64,000 nt of DNA from Echinicola jeungdonensis (GTDB lineage: Bacteria; Bacteroidota; Bacteroidia; Cytophagales; Cyclobacteriaceae), in contig NZ_JAUFQT010000001.1 in the NCBI RefSeq assembly GCF_030409905.1, positions 1,386,001-1,450,000 of the forward strand, in the 5' to 3' direction. The notes under the pieces are model-generated. The model was not told the origin of the DNA. It ran no database searches and was given only the letters and a program-made list of their open reading frames with translations. Position numbers and translations under genes: made by a program. Shown here piece by piece: positions 36,988 through 47,130 of the stretch; the first letter of the stretch is position 1; every line of letters begins with the position of its first letter.

Positions 36988-37027
36988 TGTTTCAAATTTA
37001 AGAAAAGAGCTTAACTTATTGTCCAGT

Positions 37028-37584
37028 CAAAGGTATACACTCCAATCATCTTTATTAACCCCGGGTTTCACCCAGGGTTATTGTGGTTGAAGCCTTAACA
37101 GGCTTCTTCCCTCACCTCGGTCTGTGTCCCACAGAATGGTCCATTTCATAACCAAGGAAATTTTTTAGAACTGATTTTCTCCAATCCAGGCCTTTTTCAT
37201 TCTGTCTTGAAGTTGGTTTGGGTTTCAAAATCCAGGGTTGTGGAAGAAAATCTCCAGTTGGGAATTATTAACCTACAATAGCTCCCTTGAAAGATAGGTT
37301 AAATTAATTAAGAGGCCACCACAAGTTTCCTCAAGCCTGTAGGGCTTGAACAAAAATAACCCTGGGAGCATCTTAGAGAAATTACAGAATCTATTCCTTC
37401 CAACTCCAGAGGAGTTGAACATTATTAAAGCGATAAAATAACTTAACCCAACATCCCGGTAGCTGAGCCATTAATCAAAATCCAAAGGTTACGGTTTAAC
37501 AATTAACGAATTAACAAATCACAAAATAACTTGTCCTTCAAGATTCCCACTACAAATCAGGCAATTATATTTAAGGAATTATCC
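37028..37584. repeat. Non-coding region with inverted copies of a composite palindromic repeat
   Basis: A unit at 37057-37105 (CCCGGGTTTCACCCAGGG part, then GAAGCCTTAACAGGCTTC) recurs in reverse orientation at 37333-37366 (AAGCCTGTAGGGCTT, then AATAACCCTGGG). Other small palindromes are CTGTG-TCC-CACAG near 37121 and CAACTCC-AGA-GGAGTTG at 37401-37417. The layout resembles clusters of REP-type elements. No gene is visible. Confidence 0.5.
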
Positions 37585-38316
37585 TTACAATGAATATTCC
37601 GAAAGTATGGCAATCAGCGCAGCCAAAACACTAATCAGTAGGCGATTAAGGTGAAATTTATGGTGAGGGCTGGTCTCAAAAAAGATAGTTGTACTGATGT
37701 GCAAAAAACCTCCTGCCACCAGACCAAACATCACTTCCATAGCTCCTGAGCCAATCAGGTTTCCTGATAACATCATTCCACTGGAAACCATACCTAAAGG
37801 GGAAGCCAATGCAAAAAGCCCTAACAAAATAAACACCCACTTCCTGGAAAGGCTATTCGCCAAAACTGCGACTAAGGCAAAAGCTGCTGGGGCCTTGTGC
37901 ATAACAATGCCCCAAAGCAGGGTTTCACTGCCATGGTGGTGGCCCGAAAGGGAAGGCTGCTGGGTTAGCAATGTCCCTTCCAAAAAAGCATGCAAGGATA
38001 ATCCCACCATCACCATCCAAACTGTCTTTTTGCTTCCACCATGATGATGCATATGACCATGTTCCACCCCAGCTGAAAGGAACTCCAAAACTTGTTGAAG
38101 CAAAAAACCAATCAGAACATATAGGCCCATGTAATAGGCGGAATCAGTTTTGCCAAATAGCTCTGGCAAAATGTGTAATACGGTAATGGAAAAAAGGTAA
38201 GACCCTGCAAAAACCAGGATCAATTTAAAATTCTTTTCTTTCCATTGGGGAATAGTAAACGCCAAAACCCCAGCCACAAAAGCGGAAATAAAAAGTATAA
38301 TGAATTGTAAGATCAT
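37585..38316 (-). CDS. ZIP family metal (zinc) transporter
   Basis: This 243-residue inner-membrane protein has about seven to eight helices and a His-rich loop (EHGHMHHHGG, SGHHHGSE) typical of ZIP carriers. The conserved histidine-containing helices read SLHAFLEGTLL and MHKAPAAFALVAV, where H and E bind metal. It probably imports Zn2+ or another divalent ion. The start overlaps the apbE stop by 4 bp, so the two are cotranscribed. Confidence 0.9.
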   Translation of the reverse strand: MILQFIILFISAFVAGVLAFTIPQWKEKNFKLILVFAGSYLFSITVLHILPELFGKTDSAYYMGLYVLIGFLLQQVLEFLSAGVEHGHMHHHGGSKKTVWMVMVGLSLHAFLEGTLLTQQPSLSGHHHGSETLLWGIVMHKAPAAFALVAVLANSLSRKWVFILLGLFALASPLGMVSSGMMLSGNLIGSGAMEVMFGLVAGGFLHISTTIFFETSPHHKFHLNRLLISVLAALIAILSEYSL

Positions 38317-39383
38317 TCCTGTATATCTTCTTTTAAATGGGAAACAAAAGGTTTAAGCTGCTCACTTACATAGGTCCGCATACCTGAAGAATCATTATAT
38401 ATCAAAAAAACCGAAATATTTTCCATTTTTTCCTCCCATTCAATGGCTTTTTCTTTGCCCATCACCATCATGGCAGTGGCAAAAGCATCAGCGGTCATAC
38501 AGTCCTCTGCCAGGACCGTAGCACTTAAAAGCCTGTGATTAACGGGATAACCGGATTTAGGGTCGATGGTATGAGAATATTTCACACTGTCTTTGACATA
38601 AAAATTCCTGTAATTTCCAGAGGTAGCCATCCCTTTATTGTCCAGGGCAATGATGCTGAAAATATCTTGGGCTCCTGCTTCCTCTTCAGGAGTATTAATC
38701 CCCACCTTCCAAAGCTCACCATTTTCATTGGTTCCCTTTGCTATCAGCTCACCCCCTATTTCTACCAACATATCGGAAACACCTTTAGCCTCTAAAAAAT
38801 CACCGACCACATCCACCCCATAACCTTTGGCGATAGCACTAAAATCCAGATAGACCTCTGGTCGGCTTTTCCAGGCTTTTAGGGAATCAAATTGAATCAA
38901 ATCAAAGCCTACCCATCTTAATATTTGCGGAATAGCAAGGCTATCACCTTTCTTTTGCCCCCCCTCAGGGCCAAAACCCCAGGCATTAACCAATGGCCCC
39001 ACCGTAGGGTCAAATGCTCCCTCCGTCAGAGCGTGAACCTCTCGGCTTTTTTCTAGTACAGTCGGGAAAAAGGGTGATTCAAAAACCAAGGTATCCTGAC
39101 GGTTAAAGCGGCTCAATTCTGAATCTTCCATATAGGTGGACAATGATTGGTTAAATGCCAACAACAAAGAATCCACAGATGCCTTAAAATCCCGGTTTAG
39201 CTGATCCAGATAAATGATCCGGTAAGTAGTTCCCATAGTTTCTCCACTGATCACCATTTTACCTTCCTTTTCGGGTACAGGAACTGAAGTGGATTGTTGG
39301 TTTTGCCGGTAGAGGTAAACCAAAAAGACCACCATCAGCAGGATGATAGAGTAAATAATGTTTTTCCTGGCGTTCTTATGCAT
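38313..39383 (-). CDS. apbE: FAD:protein FMN transferase ApbE
   Basis: ApbE attaches FMN covalently to threonines of partner proteins such as Na+-NQR and Rnf subunits. From Met at 39383 the product is 356 residues and opens with an anchor helix (IIYSIILLMVVFLVYLY). An ATG at 39485 would add 34 residues that do not fit a signal. Family motifs are SGETMGTTYRI, EGAFDPTVGPLVNAWGFG, DFSAIAKGYGVD and the metal site CMTADAFATAMMVMG. None of its known targets is in this window. It overlaps the ZIP gene by 4 bp. Confidence 0.93.
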   Translation of the reverse strand: MHKNARKNIIYSIILLMVVFLVYLYRQNQQSTSVPVPEKEGKMVISGETMGTTYRIIYLDQLNRDFKASVDSLLLAFNQSLSTYMEDSELSRFNRQDTLVFESPFFPTVLEKSREVHALTEGAFDPTVGPLVNAWGFGPEGGQKKGDSLAIPQILRWVGFDLIQFDSLKAWKSRPEVYLDFSAIAKGYGVDVVGDFLEAKGVSDMLVEIGGELIAKGTNENGELWKVGINTPEEEAGAQDIFSIIALDNKGMATSGNYRNFYVKDSVKYSHTIDPKSGYPVNHRLLSATVLAEDCMTADAFATAMMVMGKEKAIEWEEKMENISVFLIYNDSSGMRTYVSEQLKPFVSHLKEDIQE

Positions 39384-39598
39384 GGATTTCAAAATTTCCC
39401 GAAAGTTACCTTTATATTTTAAGATTGAAAAAATTGAAAGATTTAAAGATCCAACCAATTTAAAAATGGCCAGGTCCTCAATCATTCCATATTAAACCCT
39501 ATAATTTTTATTTCTCTATAAATCGTTATTATATAATAAATATAAAATGAAAAGGAGTCTTTTTACGCATTTTCCAGCTCGGCCCTTGGTGGGGTTGG

Positions 39599-39753
39599 TT
39601 TTAAGGAATTTGAGGAGACCGAAAAAAAAATGAGCTAGCTAGCGAAGTAGCGAGCGAGATCCGCTCATTTTTAGGTCGGAACAATTTTCTTAAAATTTAA
39701 ATTGGGTAACCCTAAATTCAATCTAAAAGACAAAACGAAATACCCAATTTAAA
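39599..39753. repeat. Two adjacent long inverted repeats in the apbE-ruvB gap
   Basis: The first is an imperfect hairpin from TTTTAAG (39599) to CTTAAAA (39695), with inner arms GACC/GGTC and AAAAATGAGC/GCTCATTTTT around a GC-richer loop full of GCTAGC and GAGCGAG. The second is a perfect 13-bp inverted repeat TTTAAATTGGGTA (39696-39708) and its complement at 39741-39753, 32 bp apart. They fill most of the 538-bp gap between apbE and ruvB (436 bp if counted from the upstream ATG of apbE). They could be a small repeat element; no coding frame is seen. Confidence 0.55.
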
Positions 39754-39892
39754 AACTCCACCACATGCCTAGATTTTTTGTCTACTTTTTCATCAATGGG
39801 AAAAGTAGATCCAATTAAACTAAACCATATGATTTGAATAATAGGCAACGAATCATTAAGAGGATTTAAATTTCTTCCAATTCTATATTTCC

Positions 39893-39900
39893 TATATTTG
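39893..39900 (+). promoter_or_regulatory. Promoter -7 box of ruvB
   Basis: TATATTTG fits the Bacteroidota TAnnTTTG -7 consensus and lies 22 bp before the ruvB start codon. The -33 region is weak. Confidence 0.55.
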
Positions 39901-39921
39901 TAAGCAAGGAAAGCGGACAAC

Positions 39922-40959
39922 ATGAGAGAAGATTATTTAAGTGGCGACAATGAACATTTAAGTTCCACGGACAGAGAGGTGGAAAAAGCCTTAAGGCCTC
40001 TAAGCTTTGATGACTTTACCGGCCAGCAAAAGATCTTGGACAACATCCAAATATTTGTAATGGCTGCCAAAAAGCGGAATGAGCCCTTGGACCATGTCCT
40101 GCTTCATGGCCCTCCTGGATTGGGCAAGACTACCCTTAGCCATATCATTGCCAATGAACTGGAGTCCAATATTAAAATCACTTCAGGCCCTGTATTGGAC
40201 AAACCTTCCGATTTGGCAGGTCTTCTGACCAATTTGGAAGAAGGAGATGTGCTCTTTATCGATGAAATCCACCGCTTAAATTCCGTGGTAGAAGAATACC
40301 TTTATTCGGCCATGGAGGATTTCCGGATAGACATAATGCTAGATTCCGGACCTAATGCCCGCTCGGTCCAGATTTCCCTCAATCCATTTACCCTTGTTGG
40401 AGCAACCACACGTTCAGGTCTTTTAACTGCCCCACTCCGGGCACGTTTCGGGATCAATGCAAGGCTGGAATATTATGATGCCCAATTACTGACCGATATC
40501 GTCACCCGTTCTGCTGGAATCTTAGGGGTTCCCCTTGATGAGGTTGCCGCCTTTGAAATTGCCCGCAGGAGCCGGGGCACCCCCAGGATTGCCAACACGT
40601 TATTGCGCAGGACCCGGGATTTTGCAGATATTAAAGGACAAGGAAAAATCACATTGGACATCGCCAAAATGGCCCTTAATGCCCTAGATGTAGATGAAAA
40701 TGGTTTGGATGAAATGGACAACAGGATCCTTTTTACCATTATTGACAAATTTAAAGGCGGCCCTGTTGGCATAAGCACCATCGCTACGGCTTGTGGAGAA
40801 GAAGGCGAAACCATTGAAGAGGTTTATGAACCATTCCTGATCCAGGAGGGTTACCTCAAAAGAACTTCCCGGGGAAGGGTGGCCACAGAACTGGCCTATA
40901 AACACCTGGACATCCGCCCTCATTTCGGGGGGCAATTCGGATCCCTATTTGGAGAATAA
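39922..40959 (+). CDS. ruvB: Holliday junction branch migration helicase RuvB
   Basis: RuvB is the AAA+ motor of the RuvABC complex. The 345-residue protein has Walker [10 protein letters not shown] at residues 63-71, Walker [10 protein letters not shown], sensor motif GATTRSGLL and the C-terminal winged helix domain ([17 protein letters not shown]). The length is typical. It is followed 44 bp downstream by queG. Confidence 0.97.
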   Translation: MREDYLSGDNEHLSSTDREVEKALRPLSFDDFTGQQKILDNIQIFVMAAKKRNEPLDHVLLHGPPGLGKTTLSHIIANELESNIKITSGPVLDKPSDLAGLLTNLEEGDVLFIDEIHRLNSVVEEYLYSAMEDFRIDIMLDSGPNARSVQISLNPFTLVGATTRSGLLTAPLRARFGINARLEYYDAQLLTDIVTRSAGILGVPLDEVAAFEIARRSRGTPRIANTLLRRTRDFADIKGQGKITLDIAKMALNALDVDENGLDEMDNRILFTIIDKFKGGPVGISTIATACGEEGETIEEVYEPFLIQEGYLKRTSRGRVATELAYKHLDIRPHFGGQFGSLFGE

Positions 40960-41003
40960 ACAAAATCTAAACTCCCCTCTATTATAAGGTACAATTTTCC
41001 ATC

Positions 41004-41936
41004 ATGCATCCAGATCATCATGCTTCTGTTCTAAAAAAAATAGCCAAGGAACTGGGCTTTGATTTTTGTGGCATTTCCCAAGCAGAATTTATGGAGGAAG
41101 AAGCTCCCAAACTGGAAGCTTGGCTCAATAAAAACTACCAAGGGAAAATGGGCTATATGGCCAACCATTTTGACAAAAGACTGGATCCCACTAAATTGGT
41201 GGAAGGAGCCAAAACAGTGGTCAGCCTGATTTACAATTACTATCCGAAACAAAAACTTCCTGAAGGAAAATCTGATTACAAAATTGCCAAATATGCTTAT
41301 GGCAAAGATTACCATTTTGTCATCAAAGACAAATTAAAGACCTTTTTAACCCTCCTTAAGGAGGAAATCGGAGATGTTGAAGGAAGGGCTTTTGTGGACT
41401 CTGCCCCGATAATGGAAAGGCAATGGGCGCAAAAAGCTGGACTTGGCTGGCAGGGTAAAAACAGCCTCTTGCTCAACCGGAAAATGGGCAGCTTCTTTTT
41501 CCTTGCAGAATTAATCATTGATCTGGAGGCTACTCCTGATGCTCCAATGACCAAGGACTATTGTGGCACTTGTACCCGCTGCATTGATGCGTGCCCTACG
41601 GATGCCATCGTTCAAGCCGGTGTGGTGGATGGATCCAAGTGCATTTCTTATTTCACTATTGAGCTCAAGGATGAATTGCCCCAATCCATGAAGGGAAAAT
41701 TTGAAAACTGGATGTTTGGATGTGATATCTGCCAGGATGTATGTCCCTGGAACCGTTTTTCCCAGCCCCACCATGAGCCTCAATTTGAACTTCATCCAGA
41801 CCTTAAAGAAATGACCAACAAAGACTGGGAAGAAATTACCCAGGAAACATTTAGCAAAGTATTCCAAAAATCAGCCGTGAAAAGAACCAAGCTGAAGGGG
41901 CTGAAGAGGAATATCAATTTTTTGAAAAAGGATTAA
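41004..41936 (+). CDS. queG: Epoxyqueuosine reductase
   Basis: QueG performs the last step of queuosine tRNA modification, a cobalamin-dependent reduction of epoxyqueuosine. The 310-residue protein has an N-terminal cobalamin-binding region and two 4Fe-4S motifs: C187-xx-C190-xx-C193-xxx-C197 ([11 protein letters not shown]), and [11 protein letters not shown] further on. The C-terminus after this is short, without HEAT repeats, as in most Bacteroidota. It probably shares the ruvB transcript. Confidence 0.96.
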   Translation: MHPDHHASVLKKIAKELGFDFCGISQAEFMEEEAPKLEAWLNKNYQGKMGYMANHFDKRLDPTKLVEGAKTVVSLIYNYYPKQKLPEGKSDYKIAKYAYGKDYHFVIKDKLKTFLTLLKEEIGDVEGRAFVDSAPIMERQWAQKAGLGWQGKNSLLLNRKMGSFFFLAELIIDLEATPDAPMTKDYCGTCTRCIDACPTDAIVQAGVVDGSKCISYFTIELKDELPQSMKGKFENWMFGCDICQDVCPWNRFSQPHHEPQFELHPDLKEMTNKDWEEITQETFSKVFQKSAVKRTKLKGLKRNINFLKKD

Positions 41937-42141
41937 ATAGTATGTGGTATGTAGAATTTGGTATTTGGATCTCTTTCCCCGGTTGTGCTGGGGCACAGCT
42001 GACGGGATAACACCGATCTATGGGACAACGCTGTCCCCGAAGACGAGGAGCCTATCCCTAACACTAAGGGAAAGTCCCCCTCAAGGGGAATTTTGGGGTT
42101 TCAAATCTCACATCTGAATACTTTCCCAGTTTTCAACCAAT
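41937..42141. repeat. Intergenic repeats after queG: heptamer tract plus a dispersed element
   Basis: Heptamers TATGTGG, TATGTAG, AATTTGG and TATTTGG run from 41941 to 41968. They are followed by a GC-rich element at about 41981-42040 whose core GGCACAGCTGACGGGATAAC (41992-42011) matches 17 of 20 bases at 49756-49775. A short hairpin CCCC-TCAA-GGGG lies at 42077-42088. The region lies between the convergent ends of queG and the GH3-like gene. Confidence 0.5.
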
Positions 42142-43662
42142 TCACTCCAACAGTTTCAATATATCATCCATATAATCCCTGTCGTTGGAGAGACGGGGGA
42201 CTTTATTTTGACCTCCCAATTTGCCACGGGCTTTCATCCATTTTTCAAACAAGCCTTCTTGGGCAAAATGAATTTTGGGTTTGTCCAAAGCCAAGTCTTT
42301 GTACCTTTTGGCATCATAATCGGAATTGATCTGCCGGAGGGTTTCATCCAGTTTTTGCTTGAACAACTCTCCATCATTGGGCATGGTTTTGAATTCAATC
42401 ACCCATTCATGGGCTCCCTTCCCATCAGCACTGTCAAAATATACCGGGGCAGCTGTAAAATTAACTATAGTGGCCCCGGTAGCATCAGCAGCTACCTCTA
42501 TTGCTTTTTCGGCATTCTCCACGATTACCTCCTCCCCAAAAGCATTTATAAAATGCTTGGTACGGCCGGAAATTTTGATGCGGTAAGGACGGATGGAGGT
42601 AAACTTGACCGTATCTCCAATCTTATACCGCCAAAGCCCTCCATTGGTGCTGATCACTATGGCATAATTTTTTCCTAACTCTACTTCTTCCAATGGAATG
42701 ACTTTGGGATCCTCCTTGTCCCATTCCTCCATGGGAATGAATTCATAAAAAATCCCATAATCCAACATCAATAAAAGTTCATCGGAATCTTTTTTGTCCT
42801 GAATGCCAAAAAATCCCTCAGAAGCATTATAAGTCTCCATATAATGCATTTTTTCTGATGGGATCAATTCCTGAAAAAGCCTTCTGTAAGGCCCAAATGC
42901 TACTGCCCCGTGGAAGAAAATTTCCAGATTAGGCCAGACTTCCAGGATATTTTTAGAATTGGTGATTTCCAGAATCCTTTGCAACAAAACAATAGTCCAG
43001 GTGGGCACACCGGAAATGCTGGTCACATTTTCCTTGAGAGTCTCATTAGCCATCTTTTCAATTTTGGCCTCCCATTCGCTCATCAGGGCGGTTTCAAGGC
43101 TAGGTGTTCTTGCCAACTGGGCCCACATGGGAAGGTTCCGCATGATCACAGCGGAAATATCCCCATAATGGCTGTTTTTGTTGACATCCAAGGTATTGAC
43201 CTGGCTGCTGCCTCCAATGGCCAGGCTTTTTCCGGTAAAAAGTTTACTATTAGGGTAGTTGTTGACATACAAGGAAAGCATGTCCTTTCCCCCTTTAAAA
43301 TGGCAATCCTCAAGGGATTCCTGGGAAACAGGGATAAATTTACTACGGCTTCCAGTGGTGCCTGAAGATTTAGAAAACCAATTGATATCTGTTGGCCAAA
43401 TGACATTTTGCTCACCCTTCATGGTCTGCTCAATATAGGGTTGCATCTGCTCATAATTGTGAATTGGCATTTGCCTGGCAAAATCCTGATAGCTTTTGAC
43501 ATCGGAAAAACCGTACTTTTTCCCAATCTGGGTTTTCCGGGCGGTTTTGATCAGGTCAAAAAAAATGTCCTGTTGAACTTCGATGGGGTTTTCTTTGAAA
43601 TTATCAATTTGACCAATTCGGATTTTAAAAATCCAGGTCATAAAAGTATTGAGCACCTCCAT
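42142..43662 (-). CDS. GH3-like acyl-adenylate/amide synthetase family protein
   Basis: This 506-residue protein matches the GH3 (auxin-responsive) family of acyl acid-amido synthetases, which are ANL-superfamily enzymes. Motifs include the phosphate-binding SSGTTGSRSKFIP, YNASEGFFGIQ and LWRYKIGDTVKF. Bacterial members are widespread in Bacteroidota, often near LPS or DNA-repair genes as here (LptB, RecJ), and their substrates are unknown. It ends the run recJ-lptB-GH3 with a gap of only 8 bp after lptB. Confidence 0.9.
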   Translation of the reverse strand: MEVLNTFMTWIFKIRIGQIDNFKENPIEVQQDIFFDLIKTARKTQIGKKYGFSDVKSYQDFARQMPIHNYEQMQPYIEQTMKGEQNVIWPTDINWFSKSSGTTGSRSKFIPVSQESLEDCHFKGGKDMLSLYVNNYPNSKLFTGKSLAIGGSSQVNTLDVNKNSHYGDISAVIMRNLPMWAQLARTPSLETALMSEWEAKIEKMANETLKENVTSISGVPTWTIVLLQRILEITNSKNILEVWPNLEIFFHGAVAFGPYRRLFQELIPSEKMHYMETYNASEGFFGIQDKKDSDELLLMLDYGIFYEFIPMEEWDKEDPKVIPLEEVELGKNYAIVISTNGGLWRYKIGDTVKFTSIRPYRIKISGRTKHFINAFGEEVIVENAEKAIEVAADATGATIVNFTAAPVYFDSADGKGAHEWVIEFKTMPNDGELFKQKLDETLRQINSDYDAKRYKDLALDKPKIHFAQEGLFEKWMKARGKLGGQNKVPRLSNDRDYMDDILKLLE

Positions 43663-43670
43663 AAATTAAC

Positions 43671-44411
43671 TTATATCTTTCTTTTTAACTCAAAATGTTT
43701 ACCCAAATATACTTTTCGGACCTGTTCATCAGCTGCCAATTCTTCTGCAGTACCCGCTTTGAGCAATTTCCCTTCAAACATCAGGTAAGCTCTATCGGTA
43801 ATGGAAAGGGTCTCGTTCACATTGTGATCGGTGATCAAAATGCCAATGTTTTTATTTTTTAGTTTGGCCACAATGGACTGGATTTCTTCCACGGCTATGG
43901 GATCCACCCCGGCAAAAGGCTCATCCAAAAGGACAAACTTTGGGTCCACGGCCAATGCCCGGGCAATTTCTGTCCTTCTTCTTTCCCCACCCGAAAGGAC
44001 CATACCCAGGTTTTTGCGTACATGAGTAAGGCTAAACTCCTCCAATAACTCCTCTACCTTCTCCTTCTGTGCGGTTTTGGACATATTGGACATTTCCAGC
44101 ACAGCCATGATATTTTCCTCCACACTTAATTTCCTGAATACAGAAGCTTCCTGGGCCAAATAACCAATGCCCAGGTTGGCCCTTTTGTACATGGGAAGTT
44201 TGGTTATTTCATCCTGATCCAGAAACACCCTGCCCTCATTCGGCTTGATCAAGCCCACAATCATATAAAAGGAAGTAGTTTTCCCTGCTCCATTGGGTCC
44301 CAACAACCCTACAATTTCCCCTTGTTCTACTTCCACGGAGATATTGTTGACGACTTTTTTCCCTTTATATATTTTGACCAGGTTTTCTCCACGTAATATC
44401 ATCTCAATCAA
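43671..44411 (-). CDS. lptB: LPS export ABC transporter ATP-binding protein LptB
   Basis: LptB powers extraction of lipopolysaccharide by LptFGC. The 246-residue ATPase has Walker [10 protein letters not shown] (38-46), the signature [15 protein letters not shown] and Walker [13 protein letters not shown]. The length and the [20 protein letters not shown] segment are LptB-specific. The start overlaps the recJ stop by 8 bp; Met4 (44402) would give no overlap and is a plausible alternative. Confidence 0.95.
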   Translation of the reverse strand: MIEMILRGENLVKIYKGKKVVNNISVEVEQGEIVGLLGPNGAGKTTSFYMIVGLIKPNEGRVFLDQDEITKLPMYKRANLGIGYLAQEASVFRKLSVEENIMAVLEMSNMSKTAQKEKVEELLEEFSLTHVRKNLGMVLSGGERRRTEIARALAVDPKFVLLDEPFAGVDPIAVEEIQSIVAKLKNKNIGILITDHNVNETLSITDRAYLMFEGKLLKAGTAEELAADEQVRKVYLGKHFELKRKI

Positions 44412-46173
44412 ATTTTATGTCCTTGACATACAACTGCAAGGTACTGGTATTTCTAAAAGTATTTTCTCTTATTTCAAAGGCAATATTAAATCTCATCTTG
44501 CTGTTGAGCATTTCATAATAGGTAGCAAATCCAAAAGCAATGCATACCGGGAATGTCTGCTGCCCATCCTGCACGATTTCAAATTTCAAATGTTTGTCCT
44601 TAAGCACCCTGATGTTCCGGGCATAAACCTGGTTAGCACAAAAAACCGGCTCAGGATTACCAGGCCCAAAAGGCGTCATCTGCTGCAATATATTATAAAA
44701 TTTGTAATTGATCTGATCCAGCTCCAATTCATCATCTACCTCCAGCACAGGTTTGGTATGGATATCGGATATTCTTTGGCTGACAACCTCCTCAAATTTT
44801 TCCTGAAAAGCCTCCACTTTGTCCACCGCCAAGGTCAATCCGGCTGCATATTTATGCCCGCCAAATTGTTCCAATAAATCACTGCATTCACTGATGGCCG
44901 AATAAATATCAAAATCAAAAACTGACCTCGCACTCCCTGTGGCCTTGTTGTTAGATTCTGTCAAGATAATGGTAGGCCGGTAAAATTGCTCAATGCAACG
45001 GCTGGCCACAATTCCGATAACCCCTTTGTGCCAATCCTCTTTAAAGAGGACGGTGCTTTTATAAGGTCTGATGGCCTCCATATCTTCGATCATCTGGATG
45101 GCCTCTTTGGTGATATTTTCGTCAAAGTTTTTCCGGGCAGAATTTACATCCTCCACCAATTCAGCCCGCTGTAAGGCATCCTGGATATCTTTAGAGATCA
45201 ATAATTCCACGGAAGCTTTGGCATGTTCAAGCCTTCCTGAAGCATTGATCCGGGGACCAATGCGGAAAACAATATCCGAAATATTGATATCCTTATCGGT
45301 TTTTAATTGCAGCATTTCCCGCTGCAAAAGGTGCTTATTGGACAGCAATTCATCCAAACTCCGGGTTCCTTTCCCTGCCAAAATCAAGGCCATCAAGCCC
45401 GGGCGGGGGTTGTTATTCAACCTCTCCAGTCCATAATAGGCCAAAATCCGGTTTTCACCGGTAATGGGAACAATATCAGCAGCTATACTCACGGCCACCA
45501 AATCCAAGTATCCGAACAAATGGCTGGCATTTTTTCCGGTTTTTTCGACAAAAGCCTGCATCAGTTTAAAACCAACACCACATCCACTCAGCTCTTTATA
45601 GGGATAATTACAATCTTTTCTTTTAGGGTCCAAAACTGCAAGTGCATCCGGCAGTTTTTCCCCAGGGGTATGATGGTCACAAATGATAAAATCCACCCCA
45701 AGGCTTTTGGCCAGGGCAACATTTTCGAGGGCTTTGATCCCACAGTCCAGGGAGACAATCAGTTTAAAGTCGTTTTCAGCGGCATAACGGACCCCCTTTT
45801 CAGAAATCCCGTAACCTTCCTGATATCGATCGGGAATATAAAAATCAACATGGGGATAAAATTCATGCAAATATCCATAAAAAAGGGCCACGGAAGTGGT
45901 TCCATCCACATCATAATCACCGTAGATCAGGATCTTTTCATTTTGGTTTACAGCCTGGACCAAGCGATCCACTGCAATATCCATATCTTTCATCAAAAAA
46001 GGCGGATGGATTTTATCCAGATCTGGCCTGAAATACTCTTTGGCTTGTTGAAAATCATCCACGCCTCTGTTCACCAGCAAATTGGCCAATGTTGGGTTTA
46101 CATTAATCTCACTGCTAAGGGATTGTACTGTTATTGGATCTGCTTTACTTTTTATTTCCCACCTAAACTCCAT
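44404..46173 (-). CDS. recJ: Single-stranded-DNA-specific exonuclease RecJ
   Basis: RecJ is a 5'-3' ssDNA exonuclease used in recombination and mismatch repair. The 589-residue protein has the DHH-family motif DYDVDG (D86, D88, D90), ICDHHTPG near 166, the DHHA1 block [12 protein letters not shown] and a C-terminal OB fold. The length is typical for RecJ. It heads the recJ-lptB-GH3 group. Confidence 0.96.
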   Translation of the reverse strand: MEFRWEIKSKADPITVQSLSSEINVNPTLANLLVNRGVDDFQQAKEYFRPDLDKIHPPFLMKDMDIAVDRLVQAVNQNEKILIYGDYDVDGTTSVALFYGYLHEFYPHVDFYIPDRYQEGYGISEKGVRYAAENDFKLIVSLDCGIKALENVALAKSLGVDFIICDHHTPGEKLPDALAVLDPKRKDCNYPYKELSGCGVGFKLMQAFVEKTGKNASHLFGYLDLVAVSIAADIVPITGENRILAYYGLERLNNNPRPGLMALILAGKGTRSLDELLSNKHLLQREMLQLKTDKDINISDIVFRIGPRINASGRLEHAKASVELLISKDIQDALQRAELVEDVNSARKNFDENITKEAIQMIEDMEAIRPYKSTVLFKEDWHKGVIGIVASRCIEQFYRPTIILTESNNKATGSARSVFDFDIYSAISECSDLLEQFGGHKYAAGLTLAVDKVEAFQEKFEEVVSQRISDIHTKPVLEVDDELELDQINYKFYNILQQMTPFGPGNPEPVFCANQVYARNIRVLKDKHLKFEIVQDGQQTFPVCIAFGFATYYEMLNSKMRFNIAFEIRENTFRNTSTLQLYVKDIKFD

Positions 46174-46379
46174 GCGGTCTAAATTACTAAACTATAATGC
46201 TTCTATATCAAAAAAATGTGCAATAATTTGATCCAGTTTGAATCCTCCTTAGGTAAACCACGGATTATCAAATAGATGAAAAGAAAAATGGATATTTCGG
46301 AAGAACAACCTGGAAAAAGGTTTTGGGGCAAATTAGTTTAGAAGTATGCGAAATTTATTATTGGGGAGTTCACCCTTTC

Positions 46380-46991
46380 TTACTCCACCACCTGATCCAT
46401 CACCTCATGTAACTTTACCCTTTTACCATCTTTATAAGGAACAATCCAGGCGGTGCTGATGCCAATTTTTCGCATCAATTTCTTAAAAGTATTGGCCTCT
46501 TCATAGTCCCGGTAATATCCAATCAGCATCTTCTGCATATTATCATTCTTCTCTACCTCCATGGCAAAATCTGATGGAATTTCCTTTTCATATTCCTTTT
46601 GGGTCAGGGCACCAATTTGCACCCTAAAGACCACCCCATGATTCCATTCCTCTTCATGAAGCTCTTCATGGGCTTTTTCCATCATCACACTGGTATAGTC
46701 CTCCTCCAATTGATCATACTTTTCCTGTAAGGTTTGCATGGCCATTTTTTGATTGGCCATCATTTCCTCCACAGCCTTCAATTTCAGAGCTTTTGCTTTC
46801 AGAGAATCTATCTGTTGTTCCTGTCCTTTTAATTGCTCTTTGAGGGCTTTGAGATCTTCTGGGTCCATTTTTCGGATTTCTTTTTTAAGGGCTTTTTTTT
46901 CATCCCTGGATAGTTGCGCGAAAGCGGAAGTAGTCCCCACCAATACCAAACAAAGGTAAAAGCAACTCAAGAAAAGGTATCTTAAAACCAT
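46380..46991 (-). CDS. Exported coiled-coil protein with SPOR-like C-terminus
   Basis: This 203-residue protein has a signal peptide ending near residue 25 (TSAFAQ), then a highly charged coiled-coil (about 28-110, rich in Lys, Glu and Leu). The C-terminal 90 residues resemble a SPOR domain: GVVFRVQIGALTQKEY, MLIGYYRDYEEANTFKKLM and IGISTAWIVPYKDGKRV. SPOR domains bind denuded peptidoglycan, often at the division septum. I assign the domain by pattern only. It stands 139 bp downstream of fumC, separated from it by a terminator. Confidence 0.75.
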   Translation of the reverse strand: MVLRYLFLSCFYLCLVLVGTTSAFAQLSRDEKKALKKEIRKMDPEDLKALKEQLKGQEQQIDSLKAKALKLKAVEEMMANQKMAMQTLQEKYDQLEEDYTSVMMEKAHEELHEEEWNHGVVFRVQIGALTQKEYEKEIPSDFAMEVEKNDNMQKMLIGYYRDYEEANTFKKLMRKIGISTAWIVPYKDGKRVKLHEVMDQVVE

Positions 46992-47014
46992 ATTTCCTAT
47001 TATGATTTAGCTAT

Positions 47015-47070
47015 AAATAAAAAAAGAAGAAGCATTATGTACGTAAAGTACAAAATACACTTCTTCTTTT
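47015..47070 (-). terminator. Intrinsic terminator after fumC
   Basis: An 11-bp perfect stem (AAAAGAAGAAG 47022-47032 with CTTCTTCTTTT 47060-47070), plus an inner GTAC/GTAC pair, is followed on the minus strand by a T-rich run. It lies 60 bp after the fumC stop. Confidence 0.8.
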
Positions 47071-47130
47071 AAAATTTGGATAAAGTAAAGTTAAAATATC
47101 GGTCTTTTTAGATTTAAAATGACCGGAATT

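Larger units (their letters stand above)
35704..37027 (-). mobile_element. IS3-family insertion sequence (about 1.32 kb)
   Basis: The ends are imperfect inverted repeats: on the left ACTGGACAAATGATTAAGCT from 35704, and on the right, read on the minus strand from 37027, ACTGGACAATAAGTTAAGCT. Between them lie orfA and orfB of an IS3-type transposase on the minus strand. A hairpin of about 14 bp (35756-35769 with 35794-35808) lies between orfB and the left end. I could not find a clear target-site duplication. Both ORFs look intact, so the element may be active or recently so. Confidence 0.85.

Noticed and set aside
35704..37027. Target-site duplication flanking the IS3 element
   Set aside because: Bases on the two sides (AAA or AAC versus CAA or GTC, depending on the end chosen) do not match, so I do not claim one.
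46262..46350. Tiny plus-strand frame of about 21 codons upstream of recJ
   Set aside because: Such a length is expected by chance and it is not followed by a terminator.
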